64,000 nucleotides of DNA, from positions 26,126,002 through 26,190,001 of the forward strand of contig OY987242.1 of the NCBI GenBank assembly GCA_963920765.1. Reading direction: 5' to 3'. Shown here piece by piece: positions 45,144 through 57,637 of the stretch; position 1 is the stretch's first letter; every line of letters starts with the position of its first letter. The notes below the pieces were generated by a model. That model was not told the origin of the DNA, did no database searches, and saw nothing but the letters and a program-made list of their open reading frames with translations. The DNA is from Ulota crispa. Its lineage: Eukaryota > Streptophyta > Bryopsida > Orthotrichales > Orthotrichaceae. A program made the translations under genes and the position numbers.

Positions 45144-45384
45144 TTAAATAGTGTAACTGTTGAAAATTAGTTTTCAGACGTCCAGTTGTTTTTTCCTTAA
45201 AACGAAAACAATGGGTTTTGCGGAAAAATCATAGTGGTAAACTTAATGTTTATAAAAGAGTTGATTATTGGTCTTGAGATATGGCATAAGTGCTGTTCAA
45301 GACTTTGCTGCACCTCATAATGTTGTATAATAAACTGCATGCATTTCACGCAAAATGGGCTTTTACATGAAAAAAGGAATTGAA

Positions 45385-46317
45385 CCCCTAAAGGACCAGG
45401 GGTGTTTTTTGAGAAAAAATCTCAGAAACTGTCAAACTTTTGGTGCATTGCCCAAAATTTAAAATAAAAACCTTTTTTCTCGATTTCAACCTTATAGATA
45501 AATTAATGTGTGCAAAAAAATTCAGCCCATTTGACCACGCGCATTTGAAGTGAGAAAAATAGCTTTTTTTCATTCCTGCAAAACAAGGTCAGCAGACTTT
45601 GACCCTTTCTAGAGTAAATTTTTTGCTCTACACAAATTTGAGCTTTTTTACCACTCACAAGTATATGATGTTGGGTTTACTCATGAAATTTTCCAAATGC
45701 AAATATAGAGTTTAGCTTATTCTGAATCTCCCTCAAATGCAAAGAGGTTTAGTGAGTTGGCAATACATTAGTCATTCTTTCATGATTTCTTGTGCAATGT
45801 GGAAGTCTTTTATTTGAAATTTGGAAGGTGAAAATTTGGAGACAAGCATTTGGAATATGTGAAAAAAAGTTTCAAGAGCTTTAGATTTATAGATTGAAAG
45901 ATAACATGGCTTGAAGTTAGAGGATTTTTTTTTTCTTGAAGCTGCCCAAACATAGTTAACAAAATTTGACTCCCTTTAGAATGTGATGTGAGTCCTCAAT
46001 TTGTTTATTTTTTTGACAATTGTACACCATGTCTTTTTAGTTACATACTTGCCAAATTTCAAAAGTTAATGAGAGTATTAGCATAAGATTCTCCAAAGAT
46101 GCTCAAGCTGCCTAAACTACCCAATTTCTTTTGGGCAACATAACTTTTGAACCGAGCATCCAATTGGGAAAAAATTAGATTTTTACTTGGGAGATACATA
46201 CTTGCACCTTTTGTAACAATTTTGAGAACATCTAATAAAAATTAACTCTATATGACCCTACCCGAGTTCTCAAGTGGCTGTTGAATAGCCACTTGGTCCT
46301 TTAGGGGTTAAAAATTT
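45385..46317. mobile_element. TTAA-type element, 933 bp
   Basis: Ends CCCCTAAAGGACCAGGGG and TTGGTCCTTTAGGGG. The right flank is TTAA (46318-46321); the left flank has mutated to TGAA. No coding capacity. Confidence 0.8.
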
Positions 46318-46619
46318 GGTTTTAAGAAAAATTGAGTTCATGTTTAGTAAACATTGCATTAAGTCTACCCCATAGGTAGTCTAGAGAAGTATAAAATACT
46401 CAATATTTGTAAGAAAATTTTTTTTACTTGTTTACAATCCAAGTTTTGTTAACCCATTTTTGGGGAGTTTTTCATTTTATTAGATTTTACCATTATAACT
46501 CTAATTCGAAATATAGCCACTACATTGTTTTTGTGGTGGTCACTTGAGAGATAGTCTAGAACAAGGTGTAAAAAGAGCATGCCAATGTGCTGAAAAAATT
46601 GGGGACTAAGTTAGTGTGC

Positions 46620-46940
46620 TTGTAATCCGTTCATCTAAGGGCTGAAACTGAATTTTGGGAGGTGAAACTTTTTGAAATAATTTTCATAAAATTTTCCTGG
46701 AAAGACAAGAGGAATTGGCATGCATCTATCCCAAGTGTTTTCATATTTTATGGAGCTTTGTAGAATTAGTTATGAAATTTTGAAGTGGAAAGGTCATAGG
46801 TGCTCTAAAACCGCCCACCTCTCAAATATTTGTCCCATGTACATTGTTGAAAGGTTATAAATAAGACATGTATCAATAGGGTACATTTGGGGAGGTGAGC
46901 AGGATTAGAGCATGAGCAAAATATGAGTAGACTACCTTAG
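46620..46940. repeat. Third-interior-type CTACCTTA element, copy 3
   Basis: The reverse complement of the right half of 12030-12360 is seen from CATCTAAGGGCTGAAACTG onward. Its far end is AGTAGACTACCTTAG. Confidence 0.65.
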
Positions 46941-47660
46941 TTCAAAGTTAGCTGGTGGAAGTGGAATTGGGAAAAAGTTTGTTACCTTTCCAAATATTTG
47001 GCAAAAATTACTGGTTAGATTTTATAAAAAAATCCAAATACAATATATTATTATGTAAAATTAGAAACTCATCCGGCCTAGAGCAGCAAAAAAAAACCAG
47101 TTGAATACGAATTAAGAATGCAAGATTTTAGCTGGTGAAGCCCAAAAAAATCCCAATCTATGAACAGGGAGTTAGTTTAATGTTAGCTAGTTAAAATGCA
47201 AAGTTTTAGTCAAACTTTGAAATTACAAAAAATAACAGACCAAATTGTATAAAAAAGTGTATGACTAAAACATAAATACAGCAGGTAACATTTGATGTAC
47301 GCTCATGGAAACCTAGTTGCGACCCTGGTTTTTCCCTAAGGGGTTTTTTTTTCCGAAAATGGAAAATGTCATATGTTCGCAAGTGAAGCTTAAAAATTAT
47401 CCCTAGCATTGGTCTAGAGTCACATTCTTGACAATCTCAGATAAAGAAGTTTTGACAATTATTGCATTCAAATTTGATTGAGCAGGACTATAGGGACAAA
47501 ACCATTAAGGTTATTTTACTCAAACTTCCAAGCCTATTTTAGAGCCCAAGAAGGTCCTAGTTCTAACTTCAGCTTTCAGATATTGAAAGTTTAAAAATCA
47601 ATCCAAGGACCATTACACTTGTTGTCACAATCAAGAATTTGATTTTTTGGATGCTTTATT

Positions 47661-48598
47661 CCCTAAATGCTCAAAACTATCTCCTTGGGGGACAAATGAA
47701 TTTTGCTCATGTACCACCAGTTAAACTATTGTGTGTGATTTTTAGAAACTTGTATGGAAGGTGGGGAAATTTAAAGACCTATGTGGGTATCTAATTTTTT
47801 CTTGATTCTAATATTTGACAAAGAAATTATCAAGAGTTTTTTGAAACTAAGGGAAAAAGGGCAGTTTAGATAGGGCATCTCCATTGTAAGTGGGTGTTGA
47901 CTCCAAAGAGGGTCAGCTCTTATGGGCACAAGGTGTGGACACTTGGACAAAGGGGAGTGGAGCGGAAGGAACCTATCTTGGGAGACTCCCAACCCTTCAT
48001 TCTTTTTGCCCCTTGTAACATTTAGTACTCGAGTTGGTACTTTAACTTTTTGAGCAAATTGTGTACTTGTTTTTTTATTGTTTTTTATCTAAAATGTATG
48101 AGGCTAAGATTCCTTAATTTTTATCATTTGGATAAAAGTAATTCAAATTTCTAAAATTTATATAAAGCCTCCTTTTCTACCTAGTGTATTTGCAAATTTC
48201 ATGACCTTCCAGCATTCAAAAAGTTTTTGAAGTATGTTTTACACTTCCAATTCACTTAAGTATTTTTCCACACATACCTAACAGTTTTCTACATGGAGTA
48301 ATTAAACCTTGAATTTGTGTAGAGCATTTTATTTGCTACGAGAGTGGTCAAAAGCTTCTAAAATTATGGGCAAGAAGAAAAAAAAGTTTTTTTTGGGTTA
48401 GTAGTGAATATATCACCCCTCTAGTCCACTTTATTTGAAATGAGCTGAATTTTTTCCCTCATGTACCTTTTGTAGTTTGGGGCAAGATTCTACTAGTTGG
48501 ATTTCCAAAAGAATTTTTTTTATATCTTTCTTTTTATTCCCCTAAAAGTGGCAGTTTTCAATAACTTTTACAAAAAGAAGGGCTTGGGCCTTTAGGGG
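47661..48598. mobile_element. TTAA-type element, 938 bp
   Basis: Left end CCCTAAATGCTC with a decayed flank (TTATT); right end TTGGGCCTTTAGGGG followed by TTAA (48599-48602). Contains a GGGCATCTCCATTG motif near 47874. Confidence 0.7.
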
Positions 48599-48602
48599 TT
48601 AA

Positions 48603-50097
48603 AGACAAGATTAGGCACAATCTTAGTTTTAAAGATTGTGTACTCCAATAAAACAAAATGTTGACATATAATATTTCTATTGTGATAAAAAGGTACAAAT
48701 ATACACATGCACATGCACATACATATATAATCATGTATATATACATATATTTATGTGTGTATGCACATGTGTTTGTGTGTGCTCATATCAAAAATCTTAT
48801 AAGATGAACTTTATATCTCAACAACTCTATTTGATCTCCTTCTCCATTCCTTTTTATATAAAGAAATTGAGGCTTGTCATTGTAATCTCCAATTTTTGAC
48901 CTTATAACCAATCCATTTTAATTTCTTAATGTTTTTGTAGGAAATATGTTAAAAAGGAAAAACACAATTATATAACCCTTTCTCACTTATCTAGGGGTTT
49001 TACCTACAAACTAGTCAAGCTTTCAAGAATAAATTATAACCCATGCAAGGTAGATGTAGGTTTTAATAGCCTTTAGAGCATGTCTTGTCATGCGCTTCTC
49101 AACATTATGCTAGATGAGCTTACAAGAGGAGGGTGTTGTGAACCATCATCAAGTGGCAAGGTAGGGCTTGAAACTCTCTTGTAGTTTGAAAGGTTTAAGA
49201 TCTAGATATTGCAACTTCTACATCACGCAATTGAAAGTCATTGACCAAACTTGTATGTGACAACAAGGACAAGGTCACAAGGGGCCTTGAAGGTCCTCAA
49301 CATAAATCCAAAATTTGACATGGCTATAGCTGATTGTGGAGGCCTTGTGCTTGTATGTTAGCAACTACTTTTTTGTTGGAGACTTGAAAAATATGCAGGT
49401 CATTACAAGTACATAGAATATTAGTTGGTTGGGCTCCCAAGATGAGCAACAAGAGATACTCCTAGGCTTGATTTAGACTAGTAATTGGATGAAATTATTT
49501 CGAACGTCATTGATTTAAATATCAAATTTGTTCAACGAAGTGTTCACACCTAGGGTTTGTTTAGCACTTCAACTTGCCAAGTCACAAACCAATATAGCCA
49601 AGTCAAAGGACAAGATAATAAAGTTTTGGGGCCTACAATTAGAGTGGCATGGCTCCAAACTTGTCCAGTAGATGAACACTCTTGCTTTGATGTAGCGTTC
49701 TTTTCCAACACTCTTTAATAATGTGAAAGTGCTTTGGAAGATGAAAGATCAAATAATGAGCCATTTTCTGTGTTTTGTTTGATTGCTAGTATGAATCAGG
49801 GTTTTAATTTTGACATTGTTCATGGACAGTCCCGAGCCTATGTGTCAGCACGAGTATGGAAAATATTGAGAGGGAAGCAAAAATATTGGTAGAAATCGAA
49901 TAAAGTGAAATCGAATCTGGTTGCAAGAAGCCAGAAAAAAAAGACCCTGATCTGAACCGAGCCTTACACAGTTTGGCATGTCTCCAAGTCCCACATATCG
50001 GTATACTGTTTCCTACTAAATTATTTTAGACCCAAAAAAAGTTGGGATCATCTGTGAGCAGTTTCGTTGCATGGGGTGTGGGTCATAATGTGAACCA
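48603..50097. other. No gene recognised
   Basis: A cluster of alternating purine/pyrimidine words (ACACATGCACATGCACATAC, TATATATACATATAT, TGTGTGTATGCACATGTG) at 48700-48785 is a degenerate microsatellite. The rest is AT-rich with no supportable frame. Confidence 0.4.
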
Positions 50098-50643
50098 ACG
50101 AAAATTTTCTTGGCAAAAATTTGCCTAAGTCTTACCTCAAAACTCGCATGACGACTACAACACTAGTAAAATAAAAATCTTGTTAAAAAAAATGGATGAA
50201 TTTGCCAAATCTCTCTCCAAGTTTGCACCAGAGTAGTCATATTTTGGATGAAAGGTACTAATAGTAGTAGATTTATGGATGAACGTGTAGACGTGGTTGA
50301 CTTTATCCAATTCTGTCCAAACTTCAAAGTTTCCTTACAACGCGTTATTCGTTAAATTGGAAAAATTATTACATTTTGGGATTTTTGAAGGTTTCAGGTG
50401 ACCACTTGAAACCAAGCTCACAGCTATTTTTTGGTACGCGTGCCATTGCTTGAGAGTAAAAATTTGTGAGGGAAAAAATCTTAGTAGCTCAAACTAATTT
50501 ATTTAATACCTTCAAATCTAGTTTAAGGTGACTTTTTGGGTTCAAGGTGGAGTACAAAATGGTACCTCCGTTTTTCCCAATTTAACTAATAACGCGATTT
50601 ACCGCGATTTACCTGCTCGCATGCTGGGGTGCGTGTCGCTCTA
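50098..50643. repeat. GTGTCGCTCTACC repeat (reverse), split by an ATTCGTTAAATTGG MITE at 50341-50595
   Basis: The outer parts match 50865-51112, which reads straight through TTTTCCTTACCTGCTCGCATG. Here CCTTAC and CTGCTCGCATG are separated by the MITE (ends CGCGTTATTCGTTAAATTGG and AATTTAACTAATAACGCG). Confidence 0.8.
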
Positions 50644-51419
50644 CCAGCGAAATGACAAAAAAGTAAACGCTCGCGCGAACAGCCCTTGAGAAGAAAACAC
50701 TCCAAAGATACTCGCACGTTGCAGCTGGTTGTCGGTACTGTAGAAGTAAACTTAGTCCACGACAAACTCCACGCAACTCGCAACTCACATTCGCAGTTGG
50801 TGGTCCAACATCGCCAGAACCATGGCACAACACAAATCCGGATGCAGAAGATCAGAGCAGCGTAAATTTTCTTGGCGAATAGTCGCCTAAATCTTACCTT
50901 GAAACCGGCCAGGCGAACACAAAACTAAAAAAAATGTCTGGGAAAAATGGATGAATTCGCCGGACCCCTCCGGAGGTTTGCAGGAGATTCGCCAGATTTT
51001 GGATGAAAGTTATTAAAATTAGTAGATTTATGGATGAACAAGCAGACGTCGATGAATTTGTCTAAATTTTCCTTACCTGCTCGCATGGTGGGGTGCGTGT
51101 CGCTCTACCTAGCGAAAATCCAAAAAAAATAGGCTGGATCAGAGTACCCCCTCTCTCTCTCTTTTCTCTGCACTGCGACGACACCGTCTCTTTCTTCTCC
51201 GGATCAATCATGCTGACAGTCCGGCTTTCATTTCTGCAACTTTGAGCATACACGCACTCGCACCAGTTCTTTCAGAATCCTATGAATCCATTTCACGTCC
51301 ACCGGTAACCTCATTTCGAAGTGCAAGGCGAAGAAGACAGACGAGAGTATCGATCTGTACACAAACCACTCGAAGTCGGACATTGTTGTGGTTGTTGTTG
51401 TTGCTGCGGAGAGCGAGCA
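50644..51419 (+). promoter_or_regulatory. 5' region of the plus-strand membrane protein gene
   Basis: The parts 50720-50830 and 51200-51419 are the diverged inverse of the region upstream of the minus-strand copy (60386-60950), showing that the duplication took in both promoters. The segment 50865-51112 between them is a later repeat insertion. The leader contains a GTTGTTGTTG run (51384-51406). Confidence 0.55.
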
Positions 51420-54400
51420 ATGAAGCCTGCCGACATGGGCAACTGGGGCTTACTCCAGGTTGTGAGAGAGGGTGGCAGGCTGTTGCGTCACCATTTCGGT
51501 GACTTCATGCCCGCCATCGTCAAGGGCATCCTGCCCGCCTGCTTCATCAACGAGGTGAACGCTCAAATCAGGCACAAGGTTTTCGTTTCACCTCCGAGGG
51601 TCGATACTCAGGTCTCTCTCTCCTCTCCCTTTGCATGACTGAATTTGTGCCTTCGCCTGCGTGGATCCTTCAAAACATGACTAAATTGCAAGCGATAGGC
51701 ACTTTACAGCAATTCGAAACCCCTGATCTACAGTTCTCCTAGTGTCGAGCGCTTTGTGCCATTAGAGCATCTCCACCGGTCCTGGCACGTCCCAAGGTTT
51801 TCAAACGCGATATTCGTTAATTTGGGAAAACGGTACATTTTGGGACTTTCAGAAAGCGAGACAGGAAGTTTGAGGTGATCTCCTCAAAACCAAGCTCAGC
51901 GTTTTTTTTGTACACGTGCCCTCACTTGAGAGGAGGGATTTCCAAGGGAAAAAATCTTAGTGGCTCAGTTTGAATCTGATACCTTTGAATATGGTTTAAA
52001 GTAACTTTTTGGGTTTGAGGTGGAGTACAAAATGGTACCTTTGTTTTTTCCAAATTAACAAATATTGTGATTTCATCTATTTCTAAAGGGGCCTCATGTT
52101 CCTTGATCTCCACTCATGCTCTATAAAAAGGTGGCTTCAGTTGGCACTTCATAGAAATGTCTTTTTGGGCTTGGTGGGGCTATGTCCCCAGACTTGCCAG
52201 AGGCGGTTTTGTTAATAAGAAAAATTGGTGAAACAATGGGGTGGGGAGTAGTGGAGTTGGCACTTCAACATGTCCCGTAAATAAGCATTTGACCATTTAT
52301 CAAGGATAGTAGAAGAGAAAGCCCACCAATAATGATGAATAGTGTCTTGAAGGGCGCTTGCTAGACATGGTAGGACAAAGTGTCTTGAGAATCTCAAGAC
52401 AATTTGTCCTACCGTGTTTAGCAAGGGCCCTTCAAGACACTATTCATACTAAGTTTAGTGAATTTTATCCTCTACTTTCCTTGATAAGTGGTCAAATGAT
52501 TGTTTATGGAACATGTTGAAGTGCAAGGTCACCCTTTTGAAGAGCATGGGTGAAGATGAAGGGGCTTGAGAGCCAGCCAAAACATATGAAAAACTATGAA
52601 AGAGCCTGAATAGATGGAGGTGCTCTAAGAGGGACCTCAAAATGCTTTTCATACACTTTGAGCGTGTTTGAGCCACCAGTGGAGATGCCCTTAATATGTT
52701 GCTAGCTTTCGAGGTTAGGATGTTCAGAGAGAACAAGATGTTTCATCTTACTCCATTTCGTATTTCTGGGTTGGAATTACCCTAAACCAGAGGTTTATCT
52801 TGCCTTTCTGTAGTAGCTCTTGTCCAAGCTCTTAGTACACGTGCAGACAAAGATTGAAGAACTTGCTTGAACTAGAAATCCGAAATTAAGGAAGAAACAC
52901 GGTATCACGCCATGGGACGATATATTTGCAAGAGATCAGGTAAAGTAACAGCACCCATACATGAGCAGTCCCCAAAGTGGAGCCATACTTTTGAGGTGTT
53001 CATCATTCATTGTGAACTTAAAGTGGAGCAGTGCATGTCCCTTGCACAAGAAAATCTTATCACATGTCAATTGCTAAATTGTTGTGAGATGACTGGGATT
53101 GGGTCCGTCAAGCACATGTATAGAAACACATCAAAGCAATTTCAAGGGTAGTGTAGAGTTGCTAATAGGGACTTATGAGCTGTAGCTTTGCCCTTTAATA
53201 TAAAATAATATATATTACTTTTTTCCACAAAAAATACGTTCCATAATAGCTTATTAAAAGGCTAACCCTTCAAAAAAATTCCTGAATTTTCCGAGACTCT
53301 GAAGGACCCTAAACCCTTAAACGCCCTTAAACGCTCAGGTATGGGTGCGGTTACCTTATTCGGAATGGAAATGATATTGGTGGGTTTCAAGAGACTCTAT
53401 TAGAAGCACACCATTGGACAAATTACTTTTTTGCAAAAGGCCAGCTAAGGTAGAAATACCATAAACAATTACTGCTTGATAATGGCAGAGTAGAGTGTCC
53501 TCAAACCAACACGAGCTGGCTTTGAAAGAGATTTCAGAAAGATGCTCTTTCCTTGCATTTGATTGGTTCAAATTTATTTTGGAATAAGGTTTTAGAGGTA
53601 ACCATTTAACCCCTAAATGCCCAAGCCCTCTCTGAGCTTCTTAGACTTTCCATGAAACTAAACAATCAATCAACCTCTTCATGAATTCCATCAAGTTTTT
53701 TTCAATTGTAACCATACAAGCTTAAATTAAACACGTTAGAGATTACATGGAAAAAGAAAACACAACAATATCATTTGTAGTTTGAAAGATTATAATGTTT
53801 GAACATGAGGGTGTTAAAACTGCAAAAGTGACTTAAAGTCTTCCAATCCTTGTTTCACATGTCAAATCCAAAAAGTTAGTCACCTTAAAAATATGAGGTT
53901 TAAGGTCATTACATGCCTAACTCAAATCAATTTACGGTTTTGAAAATCTACTCCTACATTACTTTTAAAAGGATTTCTAATGTGGATTTTTCTCCAAGCT
54001 CTAGTGTATTTGAGGCTCATTTTCAAGATCTTCCAACACTAAAAAACTCAAGATTGCAGTGGACACCCTTGTACAAAATCTCAAGTAGAAAAATCCTCAA
54101 CTTTCATTTTCAAAATCAGATTTTTGATATTGAAAGTAGATTTCAAAACAAACTTATATTGAATATAAAAAATTGAAAATAATAATTTGATGAGGTTTTA
54201 TCCATCTTCAAAGTTTCCCCGTGACCCAAATCTGGTCGCTTGAGCATTTAGGGGTTAAGGTGCACCTATGGATCCAAACCCTAAATCCACATTTATATTA
54301 CATAAAAAATTCATTTTTGAGTTTTTTTTTTTTTTTTTTTTTTTTCACAATCCCATATCCTTGTTTCTCCACAGATTGAGCTTAATTTCTCAAGAAATTC

Positions 54401-57400
54401 CCCATATCTTCAGGCTAAACTTCCTTATTTTAACCGTTTATGGTATTTCTACCACCTTAGGGTTTGTGCAAGGGGGGGGGGTTGAGTGATTGCAAAATTG
54501 AAGCGTTGCAAACTGGTCAATCAGGGGTCGACGGAGGAGACGGCGTGGAGATTCCAGTAAGCAGACCTGATTCTGCAGATGCTGGTGATGGCGGTGGCGA
54601 ATCTCTTCATTCTGGTGGGCGGTCTGGTGATGTTCGACAAGCTGACGAACGTTGTGTACAGCGACGGGGATGTCGAAACAACAACAACGAGGCAAACGGA
54701 ATCGCTGATCGACTCCATGAAACTCGCTTTGGTCGAGAAGGACGTCGAGACAGGTGAGCCTGGTGAGGTGGCCTCGTTCTTCACTTCCAGTGTTTGGAGG
54801 AAACCGGTAGAACCGGTAGCCGGTGGAAATGGCCAAAAAAAGAACCAGTTGAACTTTGGAATTGTAAGATAAAAACTGTGCCAGATTTTTCTAGAGAGTG
54901 TCAAATTGTACGTTAAGTATAAATATGGGTTTTTTTTGGTATAAGGTAAGAGATCCATAAATCGATCATTTAAAGTCAACCTAACTCATCAATGATAGTA
55001 ATAATTATTTGAAAGAACATGCTTTTCATTCTTAAATAGGAAACACTTTTGGAACATGGTTAGTTTATGGACCTCCTATCTTACTAACTTGAAAAATTGG
55101 TTGAAAATGTGAAAGGAAGGATATGAGCCATTGAAGCTCAGTAATCTCCTCAAATTGTACACATATATTAACCTTTGAAATCCTTGAGCAATTGTTACAA
55201 TCTAGATTGTATGATTAATTTATGTACAATTTTGCAATTTGAGGATAAAAGTTGGTTAATTTGGGAAAAACCTTGATTTTGGTAATTATGAATTTTTCAT
55301 TTTTAAGAGTCTTTAGGTGATTTAGAGTGAATTTTATGATGATTTTACCAAGACATTACATCAATGATGAGATACCTTGAAGGAATTATAAAAAAACTCA
55401 CTTTAAGTCACCAAAATATTCTCAAAAATGCAAAATTTAGTTTGCCAAAATCCATTTTGGGAATAGAATATTGTGTTTTGGATGCATTTGATTTTGTTTA
55501 TTAGGTTATTGTTTGCAACTATAGTTGCTTGATTGGTTCTCTTGTGTTCTTTTGGTGTCCAACTATGATGAGGTACATAGGGCAATAATTATTGCATAAG
55601 AAAAGATTGAGTAGTTTGTGCAAAGAAAATGTTGAAATATGACTCCCTTTCTGGGTTTTTGATTAATTGTCAACCTAATTCTTGGATTGAAGCTCCTCAA
55701 TTTTGATACCAAAATATCCAAAAAAAAATTTGTAAGGCATTTTTATGTAAATTAGATTCATATTGCGAACACCACTGCTAACATCAAGTGAGGACCTGCT
55801 CTAAGTGCCTCTTAAGTCCATATTCTAGAAGATAAACAAAGTGCTTGTAGGTGTTTGTTTGATTTGTTTCTTGAACTCATCCAAACTGATGCTAAAATCT
55901 TTAAATACAATTGATTCCATGAAACGGAAATGAATAGTATGTTGTGGAAAGGCTCAAAATACAAAGTATGCTAAAAGCAATTGAAACAAAATGTTTAAAA
56001 CACTATATTCGTTAAATTGGGAAAAATGGAGGCACCCTTTTTTTACTCCACCATAAACTTAAAAAGTTACCTTAAACCAAATTGGAAGGAACCAGATTCA
56101 ATTTGAGGCACTAAGATTTTTTCCTTCAAAAATCCTTCCTCTCAAGTGAGAGCACATGTACCAAAAAAAACGTTGTGAGCTCAGTTTTAGGTGGCCACCT
56201 AAATTCTTTGAAAGTCCCAAAATGTACTCTTTTTCCCAATTTAACGAATATGGTGTTTTAAGAAGTCAAAATTATCAAGTGATATGGATCAAGTGAAGGC
56301 ACTCAAGCAATATGACAATGAAAAACAATCTTGGAAGTAATATCAACAAAGCCACCTTGAAACAACATACGTGTAGTTACGAGATTCCAAATAGATTTTT
56401 AGAACTAAGGCTTGAAGAGTTCTTGTTGGAGCTTTTGTCAACGCAAATGGTTGTTGTAACTCACAATCAAAAGTTGCTCTTTCCAGTACTTGAATTTTGG
56501 CCTCTAAACTGATCTCAAAGATAACATGTCTCAATTTAACAAGTGATGTCAAGCGTTTGCTTGTTTCTTTGCTTTATCTCAACCTCAATTTACTTTGCTC
56601 CTTTTTGCACAAAAAGAATTGTGAAAAACCACTACAGTTTGAGAGTCTTTTTTCTCTTTTGTGGAACAATAAGCCCCTTTTTTTCTCCTTGCTTTCAGTG
56701 AGAATGTTTGGAGGAATTTTGATCCTTGCTTTAAGTGAGAATGGTTGAAGCAATTTTGATCGCGTTGATCCAAATCCGTCAAAAGTCACAAAATCCTGTC
56801 AAAAAATTTGGAAAGAAAATAACATTGGGTGGTGTGAAAGCTCCTTATTTGTTGATCTCTTATCTTTTGTGTAAGTTTCCAATACGAATGAGCGTGTGGA
56901 ACACGTTTCTACACCTTCAAATATGCAAGAACACTTTTGAAATTTTTTGTGACAAAATGCTACTTTGTATGAGAAAATTCAAGTTGCTCCTTTTGCAAGG
57001 GAAGAACAACTTGAGAGGATTTGGCTTTTTCTTGAACTTCAAAATTTTCCCCTTTCCCTAAATGCATGAGACACCAAATTCTAATGTAAAAATCACCAAA
57101 ATTTAGTGCTTCAGACATTTAGGGTTTAATCATGAAATTTTTTGGTGTCTCAAACATTTAGGGGTTAATTGCTGTATGATTTTTTTAAAATGTTTGCAGC
57201 AAATCCTGTTCTGCGGACCAGAACAACGGAGAGGTCGTTGTACCATCAATTCTTGAGGACGTCCAAGGGAAAGAAGCTCAAAGCGTTTGTTGCAATCATT
57301 GCATTGTTGATGCTTTACACCACAGGCAACGTAGTTGGTGAGAGCTTCTCGCCTAAGGCAATGGCAACAATGGGACTGCTGTCGTGGATGGCTATCTTGG

Positions 57401-57597
57401 TCACCTTGCCCCTCACCTTGTTGGTGACTCTCTGGACGAGCTACTTGATTTTGGTGTACCTAGTGATATTTGTTTGGTTGTGCTCACCGTCATTGGAATC
57501 ATGCAAGCCAAAGATTGGTTTTTGTGAGGGTGACAAGCATGCTGCTTTTAAGCTTGCTGCTTCCTCTGACTCCCATGACAAGGAGGAAGAGATCTGA
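51420..57597 (+). CDS. Multi-pass membrane protein of unknown function (copy A)
   Basis: Three exons on plus: 51420-51611, 54579-54753, 57200-57597; GT-AG borders, consistent phases, 254 residues. Exon 1 (64 residues) holds WGLLQVVREGGRLLRHHFGDFMPAIVKGILPA, an amphipathic helix then a hydrophobic one. Exon 2 gives a membrane helix (MLVMAVANLFILVGGLVMF) and DKLTNVVYSDG. Exon 3 gives a basic loop and two or three further helices, with an acidic tail (KEEEI). I do not recognise the family. The minus-strand paralogue conserves exons 1 and 2. In that copy exon 2 begins 18 bases earlier; here the same acceptor would put TAA first, so the next AG must be used, costing six residues. Intron 1 (2967 bp against 911 bp in the paralogue) is swollen by at least four repeat elements. 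Confidence 0.7.
51805..52072. repeat. ATTCGTTAAATTGGGAAAA-type MITE, copy 3 (intron 1 of copy A)
   Basis: Ends ACGCGATATTCGTTAATTTGGG and CCAAATTAACAAATATTGTG; interior as at 50341-50595. Confidence 0.85.
52093..52700. repeat. Foldback-centred repeat in intron 1 of copy A
   Basis: The centre is a near-perfect inverted repeat: GTGTCTTGAAGGGC...GGTAGGACAAAGTGTCTTGAG against CTCAAGACAATTTGTCCTACC...GCCCTTCAAGACAC (arms about 90 bp, 52300-52500). The outer parts match 7714-8258. Ends near a CCAGTGGAGATGCCC motif, a terminal word common in plant MITEs. Confidence 0.75.
52941..53352. repeat. 410-bp type CACCCATA element (reverse copy) in intron 1
   Basis: Starts AAAGTAACAGCACCCATAC and ends GGTATGGGTGCGGTTACCTTA; diverged reverse of 16898-17307. 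Confidence 0.6.
53610..54254. mobile_element. TTAA-flanked element, 645 bp (intron 1 of copy A)
   Basis: TTAA at 53606-53609 and 54255-54258; ends CCCCTAAATGCCCAAGC and GCTTGAGCATTTAGGGG. No coding capacity. Confidence 0.9.
54322..54345. repeat. T24 homopolymer
   Basis: Uninterrupted T run; a G10 run follows at 54472-54481, just before exon 2 of copy A. Both are prone to sequencing and assembly error. Confidence 0.9.
56000..56258. repeat. ATTCGTTAAATTGGGAAAA-type MITE, copy 4 (intron 2 of copy A)
   Basis: ACACTATATTCGTTAAATTGGG and CCCAATTTAACGAATATGGTGT are an inverted repeat of about 20 bp. Opposite orientation to copies 1-3. Confidence 0.85.
57056..57164. mobile_element. Short TTAA-family remnant
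   Basis: Starts CCCTAAATGCATGAGACACC and ends TCAAACATTTAGGGG followed by TTAA (57165-57168), 30 bp before exon 3 of copy A. The left TTAA is lost; an internal CATTTAGGGTTTAA suggests two overlapping ends. Confidence 0.5.
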
Positions 57598-57637
57598 CCT
57601 CTGTGTGAAGGTCAAGCCACACCAAACAAGACTGTTG

